From positions 2,294,001-2,358,000 of the forward strand of contig JACONQ010000009.1 in NCBI GenBank assembly GCA_014281115.1: a stretch of DNA of 64,000 nt, read 5' to 3'. The notes below the pieces were generated by a model. The model had not been told where the DNA came from. It did not search any database and saw only the letters and a list, made by a program, of their open reading frames with translations. Of this stretch, positions 1 through 11,063 are shown piece after piece. The translations under genes were made by a program, and so were the position numbers. The DNA is from Laburnicola sp. R22_1. Taxonomy: Eukaryota > Ascomycota > Dothideomycetes > Pleosporales > Didymosphaeriaceae. Each line of letters starts with the position of its first letter. Positions within the stretch are counted from its first letter, which is position 1.

Positions 1-1998
1 AGAAATAGAATCGCTAAGGTTAGAAGAATCTTTCTCTTATACTAAGATCGCTAGCAAGCATGGCGTTGATCGAAGTACGCTGTCGCGAAGGCACTAAGCG
101 ATTCAAACAACGCGTGCAACTGCGGGGTTTAACTAACAGAAACTTAGTCCCTAACAAGAGCAGGAGCTTGTACAATATATTGAAGGGCTTACAGCGCGTC
201 ACTTGCCACCTACAAGAGAGATGATACGAAATTTCGCGTTAATAATAGCCAAGGAGCTAGTAAGTAAGAGCTAGGTTACTCGCTTCATTAACTGACACAA
301 CATCCATCTGATCTCTTAATAGGCAGCTGGTATAGACAGCAATCGCCACCAAGCCAACTTAGGGGATAAATACAGCCTGTATTTTAATCTCCTAGGTGCT
401 AAAATTAAGGAATATAATATCGAGCCTCGTCACACGTATAATATGGATGAAAAAGGCTTCTTAATTGGTATTACTAGCCAATTAAAACGAGTGTTCAGCA
501 GACGAATGTGGGAGAATAAGGAGGTTATAGCATCTCTCTAAGATGGCTCTTATGAATAGATTACCCTCCTAGCGTGTGTTTGCGCTGATAGATCAGCCTT
601 GCCGCTAAGCCTTATCTATTAGGCTACTAACAAGGCTATACAATTAAGCTAGGTAGAGGATATTAAGGCAGGAGAGCACTCAGTACACATTTCCTCGTCG
701 CCTTTAGGCTGGACAAACAACAATATTGGCCTTGCCTGGCTTAAACAGGTATTTAATCGCTACACTAAGGCAAAAGCTTAACAGTCTTACTGGTTACTTA
801 TCCTTAATAGCTATAGATCTTACGTTACTATGGATTTTATCAACTATTGCGACCGTAACAGGATACTCCTAGCCATCTTCCCCCCTCATTCAACCCACAC
901 GCTTTAGCCACTTAATATAGTTCTATTTAAGCCTCTATTAACTGCGTACTTAAAGGAGCTATTAGATTACCTCCACCAGAGCCAGGGACTCCTCCCTATT
1001 AAGAAAGGGGACTTCTTCCCTCTATTCTAGGAGGCCTGGGCAAGCTCTTTTAAGGAGGAGACGATACTTAAGTCTTTTAAAGCAATAGGCATATCACCAT
1101 TTAACCTAGAGGTTATACTTAAAAGGTTCACTAACACTACCCTAGATGAGCAGGAATCGCGAGAGAGCTCTATGTTAGTACTTAGCAGATCTAACTGGCG
1201 TAAACTAGACCGCCTTGTACGATCCGCAGTAGAAGATTAGAGTAGTAAGGACGCGCAGAAGCTTAGCCGCTCACTCTACCACATCTTAGTTCAAAATGAG
1301 TTACTTCACTATGAGATTGCTAGGTTAAGAGAGGCTCTTACTACGAAAAAGAAGCACAAGAAGAAGGGAAAACCTCTAGATCTGCAACAACGTCAAGAGT
1401 ACTATAGGGGGGCGGTTTTCTGGTCACTAAGGAAGGTTAGGGAGGCTCGCGTACGTCAGTCTGTGAAGGAGCAAGAGGAGAAGGAGCAGAAGCTTTAAAA
1501 AGCTAAGAAGGCTGAGTTAAAGAAGGTAGCTAAGCTATGCAAGGAGAAAATTGCAGAGGAGAAGCGTGTGGCGAGGGAGGCAGCTAAGGTAGCTAAGGAG
1601 AAGGAGAAGGCTAAGAAGGCAGCAGAGCGTGCTCGCTAGAGAGAAGCTCATAATAATGCAAAAGCTCTACAATCTACCTAAAAGGGTAAGAGAAAGGCCT
1701 TTCAGCCATCTATACAGAGCAATAAGTATTAGAAACGCGTAGTTAATACTATAACTACTTAGGAGGCTTTAGGTGCCGCATCAGCAGCTCCACCTAAGAC
1801 TACGCGGCACAGCCGCAACGTTAAGCTTCTAAGTAAATATAAGTAGCATAGGTGAATCGCAAGCATTAAAATAGTACTCTACTACAAAATCTTGTAATAA
1901 TAGCGATTTTGTGTGGCTCTGCAGCCTTATTTTAGTTAAGCTGCTATGGTGTTCAGCGGGGCGTTGACTAAATCCGGGCGTTGAGTGCACGGACACAG
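1..1998 (+). mobile_element. pogo-type DNA transposon, 5' end beyond the window
   Basis: This is the right-hand part of a pogo-superfamily (DDE_1) transposon. The right terminal inverted repeat lies at about 1948-1998 and resembles the right end of the complete element at 21003-23127: both have a GTGTTnAGCG block followed by GC-rich sequence. The element ends at a TA dinucleotide (1999-2000), the usual target of the family. The left TIR is outside the window, so full length is unknown. It is inserted in the coding region of a second pogo-type transposase whose 3' end follows immediately. Confidence 0.75.
2..1846 (+). pseudogene. pogo-family transposase pseudogene (HTH + DDE_1)
   Basis: A single forward frame can be read from the window edge to a stop at 1844-1846, interrupted only by stop codons, mostly TAA/TAG where related copies have Gln or Trp. 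The N-terminal part is a psq/CENP-B-like helix-turn-helix region (Y-T-K-I-A-S-K-H-G-V then a Tc5-like domain). The DDE_1 catalytic part begins near 435 with the motif YNMDEKG, and a second catalytic Asp-type block (LLILNSYRSY, normally D-x-H/N) lies near 800. The C-terminal third is Lys/Glu/Ala-rich and probably coiled. Order and length match the copy at 21092-22975, roughly 60% similar by eye. The start codon is lost to the window edge. It cannot make a functional protein. Confidence 0.8.
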
Positions 1999-2000
1999 TA

Positions 2001-2300
2001 GGGCATTCTTTGGTATTAATAACTAAACGCAACGCCGAACTTCAAGCTGCTAATAAGGCCGCCACACGACGTAAATCATATAAAAGAAAGCGATTGCAGC
2101 AAGAAGGAGTCCTTACAGTTGAAAAGGGCCAGCGACTGGCTACTCTAAAGGACTTTGGGGTGCGTAGTGATGGCAAGAAGGCAAAGAAGAGGGTGCGCAC
2201 TAATGGAGGCGAATCCGCTTAACGGCGCTGTGGACGCTGCGGCAAGCCTAGGCACAATAAAAAAACCTGTAGACAGCTTATAGAAGTAGATTCTAAATAG
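2001..2300 (+). pseudogene. 3' end of a second pogo-type transposase with a CCHC zinc knuckle
   Basis: Frame 2010-2300 reads as the C-terminal tail of a Fot/pogo-type transposase: a basic stretch (T-R-R-K-S-Y-K-R-K-R), an in-frame TAA at 2220, then the zinc knuckle CGRCGKPRHNKKTC (C-x2-C-x4-H-x4-C) and a stop at 2298-2300. The upstream part of this gene is absent here because the preceding transposon is inserted at the TA at 1999-2000; the rest should lie left of the window. Terminal knuckles of this kind are common in fungal pogo transposases. Broken and inactive. Confidence 0.6.
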
Positions 2301-2863
2301 TTTAGCCTATTTAGACTATTGAAAATAGTTTATGTTAACTCTATACTATCGTGAATAGTACAGAACTTGGTGGGGTCTTGGCAAAGTGTCCGACTCGATG
2401 GAGTGTCCGACTCGAGTGCAAAGTACGTTATTATAAGTTATAGTAGGTTATTATAAGTTACTATAAAGTAACGTTAGTAGTGTTCTATAATAAGTTATAA
2501 GGGACCTCAAAGTTGCCAAGAAAAACTATCCGGCGGACTAATCTGTCCGGGCTACTAATAGAATATATTATATGCTATAAGTATATATAACGTGTTACTA
2601 TAGATAGAACTATTAACTATTAACTAGCTCCCCGCAAGCCTACACAATAGGTTAAAATACTCCTTAGCAACACTACTTGCTCGCCTTATCCTCTGCCTTC
2701 TTTTCCTACTACTATATTAAACGCGACACTATAGCTAAACTAACTAACGTAACTTATTCTTATACCTAGGGCACTTATTAAAGTGTATATACAAGTTAAT
2801 AAAGCTATAATCCTATTATATACTAAAAGGCTAAAAGATATATTTAAAGAGATAGGTATATAG
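2301..2863. other. AT-rich transposon debris
   Basis: There is no gene. The first part probably holds the 3' flank and right terminal repeat of the broken pogo element: the sequence GTGTCCGACTCG occurs twice in direct orientation near 2395-2435. The rest is TA-rich with few CA/TG dinucleotides, the look of RIP-mutated sequence. I cannot assign it to a family. Confidence 0.5.
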
Positions 2864-3071
2864 TGTCACCGATCTGAGGTGCGGGCCCCTCGCTTACGTC
2901 ATATTACCTTTTTGGGACTAGCGCGATTACTAAGCGAGATCCTAAGCGAGGCTACGTATATAGCCTGCCTACGTACCCACCTTACGTGAGTATCGCTACT
3001 ATCTCATGTTTGGATCCTGATTACTACTATCATCTCATGTACGACGTGATGACCCCCATGGTGCCCTCACA
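2864..3071. repeat. solo LTR, 208 bp, target duplication TATAG
   Basis: The segment begins TGTCACCG and ends CCCTCACA, so it has TG...CA termini. It is flanked on both sides by a perfect 5-bp direct repeat, TATAG (2859-2863 and 3072-3076), the expected mark of LTR-retrotransposon integration. It is rich in intact CA and TG dinucleotides, unlike the surrounding TA-rich sequence. No internal retroelement sequence follows, so it is best read as a solo LTR left by LTR-LTR recombination. Family unknown. Confidence 0.7.
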
Positions 3072-4411
3072 TATAGTATCTAAGAGGCCTGCTAAACCTG
3101 CGCTAGGTGTGGACAGATCTCTAGATTATCTAGCTTAAGGAGGTTGGCCTATAGCTGCTATATAAGCAGTTACATAATAGTCTAGCGTATACAGTGTACA
3201 TAGCAGAGCTCTAGGACCTTTGCCTACTAAAGAAGCACCTTTAGGATAACTATAACTATCTTGCTATATATTACTATGCGTGGTTAACTACTATTAAAGA
3301 GAATAATAATAAAAAGTACATGCACTAGTACCTTTACCTGCTTACTACTTATAACACTATATAGATATACTAGTAGTAATAATAATAATAATAATAATAA
3401 AATAATAACGCAAACTAAGTCCTTTAAAAGGACAGGCGATAAAAGGGATAAAAGGAGCGTATGTACAGCAACGCGACGCGGAGTAACCTAAGGGCTCTTG
3501 CTGTTATCTACAAAGAGATACAAACAATGAACTATTGCATTACTGCACAATATCCATATTAAAATTTCCGTCAGAGCAACCCACTAAATACACTCACTCA
3601 CTCACCACCCACACTCCCTTCCTCCCCTCTTGCCCTCTTCCCTCTTACCAAAAAAAACCCCCCAATCTATTCTCCACGCGTCCCACCAACAACCCCTCCC
3701 CTCGCATTCCAATCAATCTACTTCCACACAAACCACCTACCCACCTCCCTTCTAATCCCCAACCCAACCCAACCCAATCCCCAAAACACCACACCAATCC
3801 AACCCTCACCCATCACTCATACTCCCAAGCAATAAATCCCCACCCACTCACGCACTCCCTCCCTCCTGAGAAACCAGGACGCGGCACCAGCGCATGTGGA
3901 GTTAAATACGTAACTTCCCCTTACCTTGCCTCAAGCTCAAGCTCAAGCTTAACGTACTTCAATTTCATACAGATAGACAGATACATGAGATAAGATAGGC
4001 CAGTATCAAAAAGAGGGAAATATAATCAACTCCGTGGCATGGCATCGTAGCGCTAGGAAATAAATCACTTCACCGTGTTGTTACCTACCTCAAGGGCATA
4101 AAGTCATGTTCCCGTCTTGAATAAATGATGGATTGATCCAGCTCATCTACCTCTCGCCACCGGCATCTTCCTCACTACATCCACCCTATCTACCTCTCAA
4201 TCCACATCTTAATCATTTATCCTAGTACAACACCCGCCTCACACACACAAAAAGTCACAGGTACTCCAAACCGATGAGTTAATAGATAACGATGTAATGC
4301 AATTCAATTCGGTTCACTCACTCCACTCAATTAAGGTATACACATCCATCCACCCCACACCTCACTCACCCTATCCCCCCTCACCACACCTCCACCCTAC
4401 CTTTCACCAAA
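3072..4411. other. intergenic: AT-rich relic, then C-rich G-poor tract downstream of HMGR
   Basis: 3077-3540 is TA-rich repeat debris with a TAA microsatellite. From about 3590 to 3870 composition changes abruptly to C/A/T with almost no G: I count five G in 3601-3840. A second C-rich stretch lies at 4340-4410, just past the HMG-CoA reductase stop codon, and would be G-rich in that transcript's 3' UTR. The open frame at 3535-3993 is low-complexity Pro/His/Ser/Thr and not a credible gene. Confidence 0.6.
3372..3407. repeat. (TAA)n microsatellite
   Basis: About eleven near-perfect TAA/AAT units are interrupted once near the right end, within RIP-type AT-rich sequence. Confidence 0.85.
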
Positions 4412-7400
4412 CTACCTCCTCGGCAACAGCCCACTCGACCCCACCGCCACCTGCCCAGGCGCACCCGAAGCCGGCGTCCCCGGCGCCGGCGTAGGCGCCC
4501 TACTCGGCGCAGTACTCCGATTATGCGCCATATGCGCCTTAACCAAATGCCCCGCACAAAGCGCCGCATTCGTCGACAACTCGCCCGCGAGCACGCCCGC
4601 AGCCACGATGCGCGCAAGCTGGCGTGCGTTATCGCCGGGCGAAATGGGATGGGCGCCGCGGACGCCGAGGAGGTCCAGCATGGCGGATTGGGGCTCGAGG
4701 ATGGTGCCGCCGCCGATAGTGCCGACTTCGATCGAGGGCATCGAGACGGAGATTTGGAGGTTGCCGTTGCGGCTGGGGGGATGTTGTTAGCCTGTGTGGT
4801 TAGAGGTTAGGAAAGGGGGGCTTACTTGTTCATGATGGTGATGCAGTTAGCAGATTCGACGACTTGGGCGGGATCCTGGCCCGTGGCGAGGAAGATGGCT
4901 GCGACGATGTTGGCCGCGTGCGCGTTGAAGCCACCTAGTGCACCAGCCATAGCTGAACCGATGTAGTTCTTCGCAATGTTCATCTGCACGAGGTCTTCGA
5001 CTTCGCACTTGAGCACCGACTTGACAATGGGGCCGGGGATGATGGCTTCGGCGACGACTCCCTTGCCACGGCCGTCGATCCAGTTGATGGCGGCTGGTTT
5101 CTTGTCTGTGCAGTAGTTACCAGACACACTGATGACCCGCATGTCATCGAAGCCGCAGTCGCTCGCCATGACACCAAGGGCGTGCTCTACACCCTTGGAG
5201 ATCATGTTCATGCCCATAGCGTCACCCGTGGTGGTCTTGAAGCGGACGTACAGGTTCGTGCCCGCAATAGCCGTTTTCATTGTCTGCAACCTGGCGAACC
5301 GTGAAGTCGAGTTAAAAGCGTTCTTCATCGTCTTCTGGCCCTCTTCTGAGTCGAGCCAAATCTTTGCAGCACCGGCACGGGTAAGGGTATCGAAACCGAT
5401 GCAGGGTCCGCGAGTCATACCATCGGCAGTGACAACAGTGGTGACACCTCCGCCGGCGTTGATGGCTTTGCATCCACGAGATGTCGAGGCAACGAGGACA
5501 CCCTCGGTCGTAGCCATCGGGAGGAAGTAGTTCTGTCCATCCACCATGATAGGTCCAGCAACACCAACCGGGAGAGGGAGGTAGCCGATGACGTTCTCAC
5601 AGCAAGCGCCATGCACAAGATCGTAATTGTAGTCCTTGTATGGAAGGAGGGATCTCTCGAGCAGGGTAGAAGTTTCACGAGTTGCATGAGTTCTGGTCAC
5701 GAGACCACGTCGGACCTTGACAGCGCGAGTCTTATCACCAAGGGTCTTCTCCAGTGCGTAGCCGGGGATTTTGCCCTTGACCGATAGCTCGATCAGCTCC
5801 TCGTCTGTGAGACTTGGAGCCTTTTTGTCTCTCAAAGCCTGCTCCAAGAACTCTGCTTGACGGACAGGTTGTCGCTGTTGCTCTTCTGAGGGAGCCATAG
5901 CGGTATCAGCGCTGAGCATCTGCGGCCGAACCGGAGGCGGCTGCGGCACTTGCTGGGTAGGAGGTTGTACATTTCCTCGGCCAGCTTGTTGTTCGGGGCC
6001 AGGGGTAATGGGAGGAGTTGGCATGTGCATGTGCGGAATGCCGGGAGCAGGCGTTGGTGGAGCACCGTCCTGGATTTCTGCTGAGGTAGGCGGTTCAAGG
6101 GGCTGGTGCGGCTCCTTGATTGTCCAACGGGCGGCGTTGAAGAGATAGCCGTTTAGAACGACGCTCATGATCAAAGCTGCGATGATCCATTTGCTAAGGA
6201 AGGGGTCCTCCATGCTCTTCAATACACCGTCGACAAAGTGAGTACTAATGTCTCCGCCAAAGGTCATCTCGTTCTCGCTGAGGCTCGATTCGGCGTAATG
6301 AACTGAGGGGTATTCCAATTCGTACTTGATGGGCATGAGGACGGTAACAACAGTCGAAGCTGCGGTCTTCTTCGCTTGGTCAAGGATGACGTCGAGGCCA
6401 CTTCCAGCAACCTTGAAAGGGTCAAGCGGAGGTGTAGCTCCCACACCGGAGATGTGAGAGGCTTTGGAGGTCAGGCCAAATCGAAGAGTCGCCAGGTTCA
6501 GAATGTTCACCAAGATGAAACCAGCGACCATCATAATCTTGAATTTTGGAACCGTGATCTTTTTACCCAGCACTGTAGTTGACGAAGATTGAGACTGCAC
6601 GTCGTTGGCGCTGGGCCAGTCGTTGCTGAGGGCGACACTTTCTGCCACTTTACGATCCACGCCATCGTCCTCCAATGCGCGGCGGAGGGCGACATGTCGC
6701 TTGATTCGATTGATCTCGAGTTTGATGGTAAGGATGGCGGTGAAGAAGGTCAAGAGCATAATCGCGTCGAAGAACAGGATCCATGCACCGAGGAAGCAGA
6801 AATATTGCAGCCCCCCCTGAATGCCAGACACGGCACCCGCGACTAGTACTAAAATTTCGAAGAAGTAGTCCCGTACAATCTCAGAGCCAGTCTTCCTGAT
6901 CGCTGTCTGTACGGCGGACTGGATTGTGAGCGGATCCCCACGATGTCCTTCGGCAGTCCTTCGTGCATCTAGGGATGCGGAAAGCACGGCCTTGGTTAAA
7001 ACAATAGGTTTCTCGAATCCGATGATTACGACCAGGAAAGGCAAACCCTCGGAAAGAAGGACCATATTGATAGGGACGCTGAAATACGTCGTCACAGCCA
7101 GCGCAAACAGAAATGCAAACGCCGACTGGAGCAGCACCGCCGTCGCAAGCCAAAAGTTGGATCCCAGGCGCCGCATGGCGAGGAACAGCGAAACGAAGGT
7201 TAGGTGCATAGCCAGATAGCCCATGGCCATGATGACGATGTCGCCGGTATCCGCATTCTATGATGTGTTAGCGGACCAAGACCTCGCAAGGCTGTTGTGC
7301 CTCCCAGGTGAAGAGCCGAGTTTTGCGACATACCTTGAGCAGATCCACGAACGACGTCCAGGACTCGCGGGCCCAGCTTCGGATGCTGCCTGGTGCGCTT

Positions 7401-8084
7401 GCGATCTTGGCAGCCTTCATGATCCACTTCTTCTTTTCCCGCGTTCCTTCCGCCTCGGAGCCGTGGGATTCGGAGGCATCTTCCGGTGCAGAAATCTCGC
7501 GCATGGCCAACAAGAAGTCGCCGGCTTCAGCATAGGGAACGGCATATGCCAGGGAGGTATCGTGAGAGATGGTAGAAAAGGAGCTGGTCGAGCTCGGAAG
7601 CAGGCTGGCGGAGAGGTTCGAGGGTGCGGCATTCTGCGATGGCGCCGAGTTGATGGCGCCTGAGTCGGGGAACACGAGCGTCACTAGAGCGAGCTCCTGC
7701 GTCTTCAGCTTCCTGTCAGCAACGCCCTCTGTCGTTTATACACGGACGTACCTGTTGCCCATTCGTACCCGCCTCGTGCTCTTCGACCTCCCACTTCCAC
7801 GCCGTCTCTTGGCCGACTCTGAGCCTTTTGCTGCCTGCCAACAGAGTATTGAAATCCACCTGTCCCGGCGCCCTATCTGTCCCCTCTAGCAGGCCCTTGT
7901 CCAGCACGCCCAGATACGAATAGCTGGCTAGAAAGGCGATGACGACAATTGTGTGTACAGGGTGCGTGCACGCCTTCTTCGCGATGGACAGGAGGATGGG
8001 CGAAACGCGACGGTCGAGCCAGCCGGGGCGGACCTGCTCCCCCGCGCGGGGGTTCTGGAAACGGCTCGCGAGGAAGCCGAACAT
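4412..8084 (-). CDS. hmg1: 3-hydroxy-3-methylglutaryl-CoA reductase
   Basis: HMG-CoA reductase makes mevalonate from HMG-CoA with two NADPH, the committed step toward ergosterol, in the ER membrane. My model has four exons (8084-7752, 7696-7334, 7257-4826, 4772-4412) and three introns of 55, 76 and 53 bp; all join in frame to give 1162 aa, normal for ascomycetes. An N-terminal membrane segment ([11 protein letters not shown]) is followed by a sterol-sensing-type domain from about residue 235 ([16 protein letters not shown]) and a Pro-rich linker near 600-650. The catalytic domain follows: [16 protein letters not shown], the TTEG glutamate near 816, GDAMGMN with the catalytic Asp near 910, CTDKKPAA lysine near 949, and [11 protein letters not shown] with the catalytic His near 1125. 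All key residues are present. The start is the first Met of exon 1. The last intron has a CTAAC branch point. Confidence 0.95.
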
Positions 8085-9050
8085 GGTGTTGACGCTGGAC
8101 GGGCTTCAGCAGACGGTGTTGCGGCGCTCAGAGGGCTCCGGGCATGAGCTGATGCGGTGGAGTGGCTGCGCCGCGCGGTCTGCAACGAATGCGTGTGGAG
8201 AGTGGCGGTTGACGAGCTCTTGAAGTCTATCAGCTATGCGTCTTGGCCGAAGAGTCTGGAGTGCATGGCCACCCACCGTGGGACGCTCCGAGTCTGGGAA
8301 AAGCCGGGGGGTACTGGCTTGTGGGCGCGGCGTGGGAGACGCGAATTACGGCTGCAACGCACGCCTCGGGGGAACACGAGGGAGGAAGAAGAGAGCAGCC
8401 CACTAGGGAATTGTAGGTGGGAGCGAAGGCTAGAGGAAGCAGGGAAGCAAGCTCTTTTGTGTACGAGCCGTGGCAGTGGCCCAGTTTCGGTGCCCCTGCC
8501 ATGGCGCGTGCGCTCTCCTCTCCGCGAACTTTTTTTGATGCTCGCCTCTCACCGCTTTGTGCCACCTCAAAGTCGCAGTGCAGCGCACGAGAGACAACAA
8601 AGCCTGCGCCCGACGCCTAGTATTGTTCTCTCCCCGCAGCCCAACGACTTTCAAATTGGGTGCTGCATCTGACCTGCTCACTGCCTACTGACCAAGGCAC
8701 AAGGAATTGCCATCCACTAGCCGGCGAGAGCGCACCAACGCGGCGGAGGTGCGCCACACGAAATTCTCCTTTGGACCACACGTGGCGTCCAGTGGCAATA
8801 ATGACGACTGACGAGTGAAATGGGCGGCCAAGGTGTGGCTGCGTCACAGCGATCGTCAGGAGTCAATCGATCGACCATCACCACGTGCAACCTCGATGAT
8901 GAACCATGACATTGTTGTGCTTGAACCATGCTGACCCACCCCGTTTTGTGTCGATGTATTGTACGGTACTGATTGCAATCATGCCCGCGTTCACTCTACG
9001 ATTTCTCCTTGTCTATAGCGCCCGCTGTATACCCGGAACTTGGAAGGATT
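8085..9050. other. intergenic: HMG-CoA reductase 5' region
   Basis: This lies between the start of the HMG-CoA reductase gene and the stop of the next minus-strand gene. Several short overlapping frames occur, but none looks like a protein family and none has splice logic. Two CACGTG E-boxes are present, at 8779-8784 and 8882-8887. No TATA box is obvious. Confidence 0.5.
8877..8887. promoter_or_regulatory. possible sterol-response element overlapping an E-box
   Basis: ATCACCACGTG combines a near match to the sterol regulatory element core (ATCACCCCAC) with an E-box. SREBP-family factors, including fungal SrbA/Sre1, bind such sequences and control HMG-CoA reductase in many species. It lies about 0.8 kb upstream of the HMGR start. 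This is a motif match only and may be chance. Confidence 0.25.
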
Positions 9051-9828
9051 CTACGGGATCCCAAACTTCGCAGTCATTGCCACATCGCCATTGGTGATGG
9101 TTTTGACCAACTCCGGATCTGCATCATACAACATGACGTGGAAATGCTCAACGGCATGCACGCTCTTCAAGCTCCTCCAGTTCTTGAACCACACAAAGTT
9201 CTCAGGCGGCATGCCGCGTCCGAACGTCTTCTGAACGAATGCACCGATCTGCTCATGCGACTCTGGAGTGGAGAGACCTGTCTCTGCGTCTTCCTCGAGC
9301 TCAAACTTGGTCCAGACGACGAGATGGACGATTTTGTCGTCGATGCCGTAGGGCCAGTCGTTGTACAGGATCTTGATGTCCTCTGCCCAGGATTAATACA
9401 GTTGTCATGCTTGCGCGCTCCATCATCGTACCGTCGTACTCAAATGGCCGTCCCTTGGGAGCCATGCTCTTCCACTGCAGGCGCTCATTGACGATGAAGT
9501 TCATAATGCTGCCATACTCCTTGTCCAGCCGGTGCGTAAATTGCCGGTACCTCCTCAGCTCAGAAGGCACGCGGTGGAAGCGATCCACTCGGTTGATACC
9601 TACCAGCGTTAGATTCGTCCGCGCATATTTCGACGTCTCATTTCAACAAGCCGTACTGATCAGAGACTTGACCTCCTCCCAGGTCAGCTTCTTGTACTCG
9701 GAATTTGGAGTCCCGATAATACGACGGTCCTTTTCTCCGATGCCTTTGAGGAAATCGGGACATTCTGCAGGCCATTGATCGCGTGGGACGTTGACGAGCC
9801 AGAATGGCAGCGGTTCCTCGTGTGGCAT
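9051..9828 (-). CDS. DUF3605 family protein (N-acetylglucosamine-induced protein 1-like)
   Basis: Three exons (9828-9657, 9599-9432, 9382-9051) separated by introns of 57 and 49 bp give 223 aa. The first intron ends TCTAACGCTGGTAG, a clear branch point and acceptor; the joins read SLIS-INRVDRF and EYD-EDIKIL. The protein opens with [19 protein letters not shown], followed by an Arg/Tyr-rich segment ([19 protein letters not shown]) and the block [11 protein letters not shown]. This pattern is familiar from the fungal DUF3605 family, some members of which are named N-acetylglucosamine-induced protein 1. It has no signal peptide or membrane segment, so it is probably cytosolic. Biochemical role unknown. 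Divergently arranged with the small membrane protein at 11064. Confidence 0.85.
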
Positions 9829-11063
9829 CGCAAGCTTACGAGTACTTTATCCAGTGCGTGGCAATCCGCAACCGAGACAGGGGTGTGGACAACGTCAACG
9901 GTCAACCGTCAAGGAACCCCGACGTTAGGGAGAGTTTCAGAGGGTTAGGTAATTAGATTTTGTCGGAGCTTGCGCGTTTATGTCTCGGTGTCTGATGAAG
10001 AACGTCGGCGGAAGGTATAGAGCAAAGGCCTGCGCTATCGCCTGGCGTTGCTCTACGTTTGCATCCTCGACGTGACGGCAGACCGCCGCTTCCACGCTCC
10101 ACGACTCGCCATCCTTCCTCGCCCACATTCGGCCAGTGTGGGATGCTGACCTGAGGCCAATGGTAAACAAACACCGGAGGGTCGCGGCTCAATGTCCTCC
10201 GGCTGACCAGACACCGACCACTCAATTATCGATTATCGTGCCTTGTTTCAAGCAATCGTGCCCGGGCACCATCCTTACAAGCAATTTCGGCGATGCGAGT
10301 TTCACCAGGATGTCCCAACGTTGCCATTGGCCCGTTAGCCGACGTGCAGTCTGGCTCGGACCATTGCAGGAGCATTCACCTGGGCGAGCGAAGTTCGTTA
10401 CCAACACTCTGTCACCCAGATGAGCCGCTCTCTATCGTGCAGCAAGTGGATTGTTTGATGTGCGGCCCATGCGGATCTGGGTTTCTGAGATGCCACCTTC
10501 TCCATGGCAAGGTTAAGTATAACGAGTTCCTCAGTTCCTCTGCTGTTTGTTCCTTCCCCACCTTTTGACCTCGTGCTCTACACGAAACAACGCGCCTTGA
10601 AGAGCTGCGTCCTCTCTTTCCCATTACTGCAGTCACTCGCTTTCTAGCCTTCTGAAACATTGTCCGTCTTTTTCCTCGCCGTACATTCCACAAAGTGCAA
10701 CGACCCATAACACGCGAAACGACATTCCGCATTCACCAAATCGAGTGTCACCTCGCACCCACGCATTCCGACGACATCACCTTCACCTTGACGCTGCGCG
10801 CTAAATCGCTGTTGTGCTTCGCGGATGATATAATCGAAACACTGGCTGCTCCTTTCACCTGTGCTACCAACCCAGGTCGTACCTTCCTATCTCTGGGCTC
10901 CCCACACAACACCCACAACATACAAACCCTAGGCGAAATCAGTCTGTCTGCTTATTCGACACACCGTTCCATCCTCCTTCGCCACGCACGGCAACACCGC
11001 CATACCCTCCCCCTCCAACCCTTGGAACCCGCCATCGCACCGACACGGCCATCGCAAAACACA
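9829..11063. other. intergenic, bidirectional promoter region
   Basis: This separates the divergent DUF3605 gene (-) and small membrane protein gene (+). The open frame entering from 10695 continues into the downstream gene but has no family resemblance before the Met at 11064; pyrimidine-rich CACA/CCAC stretches at 10860-11060 look like a fungal 5' UTR. No RNA gene seen. Confidence 0.5.

Noticed and set aside
3535..3993. 152-codon open frame rich in Pro, His, Ser and Thr
   Set aside because: It is the translation of a G-poor low-complexity tract; absence of G removes TAG and TGA and makes long frames by chance.
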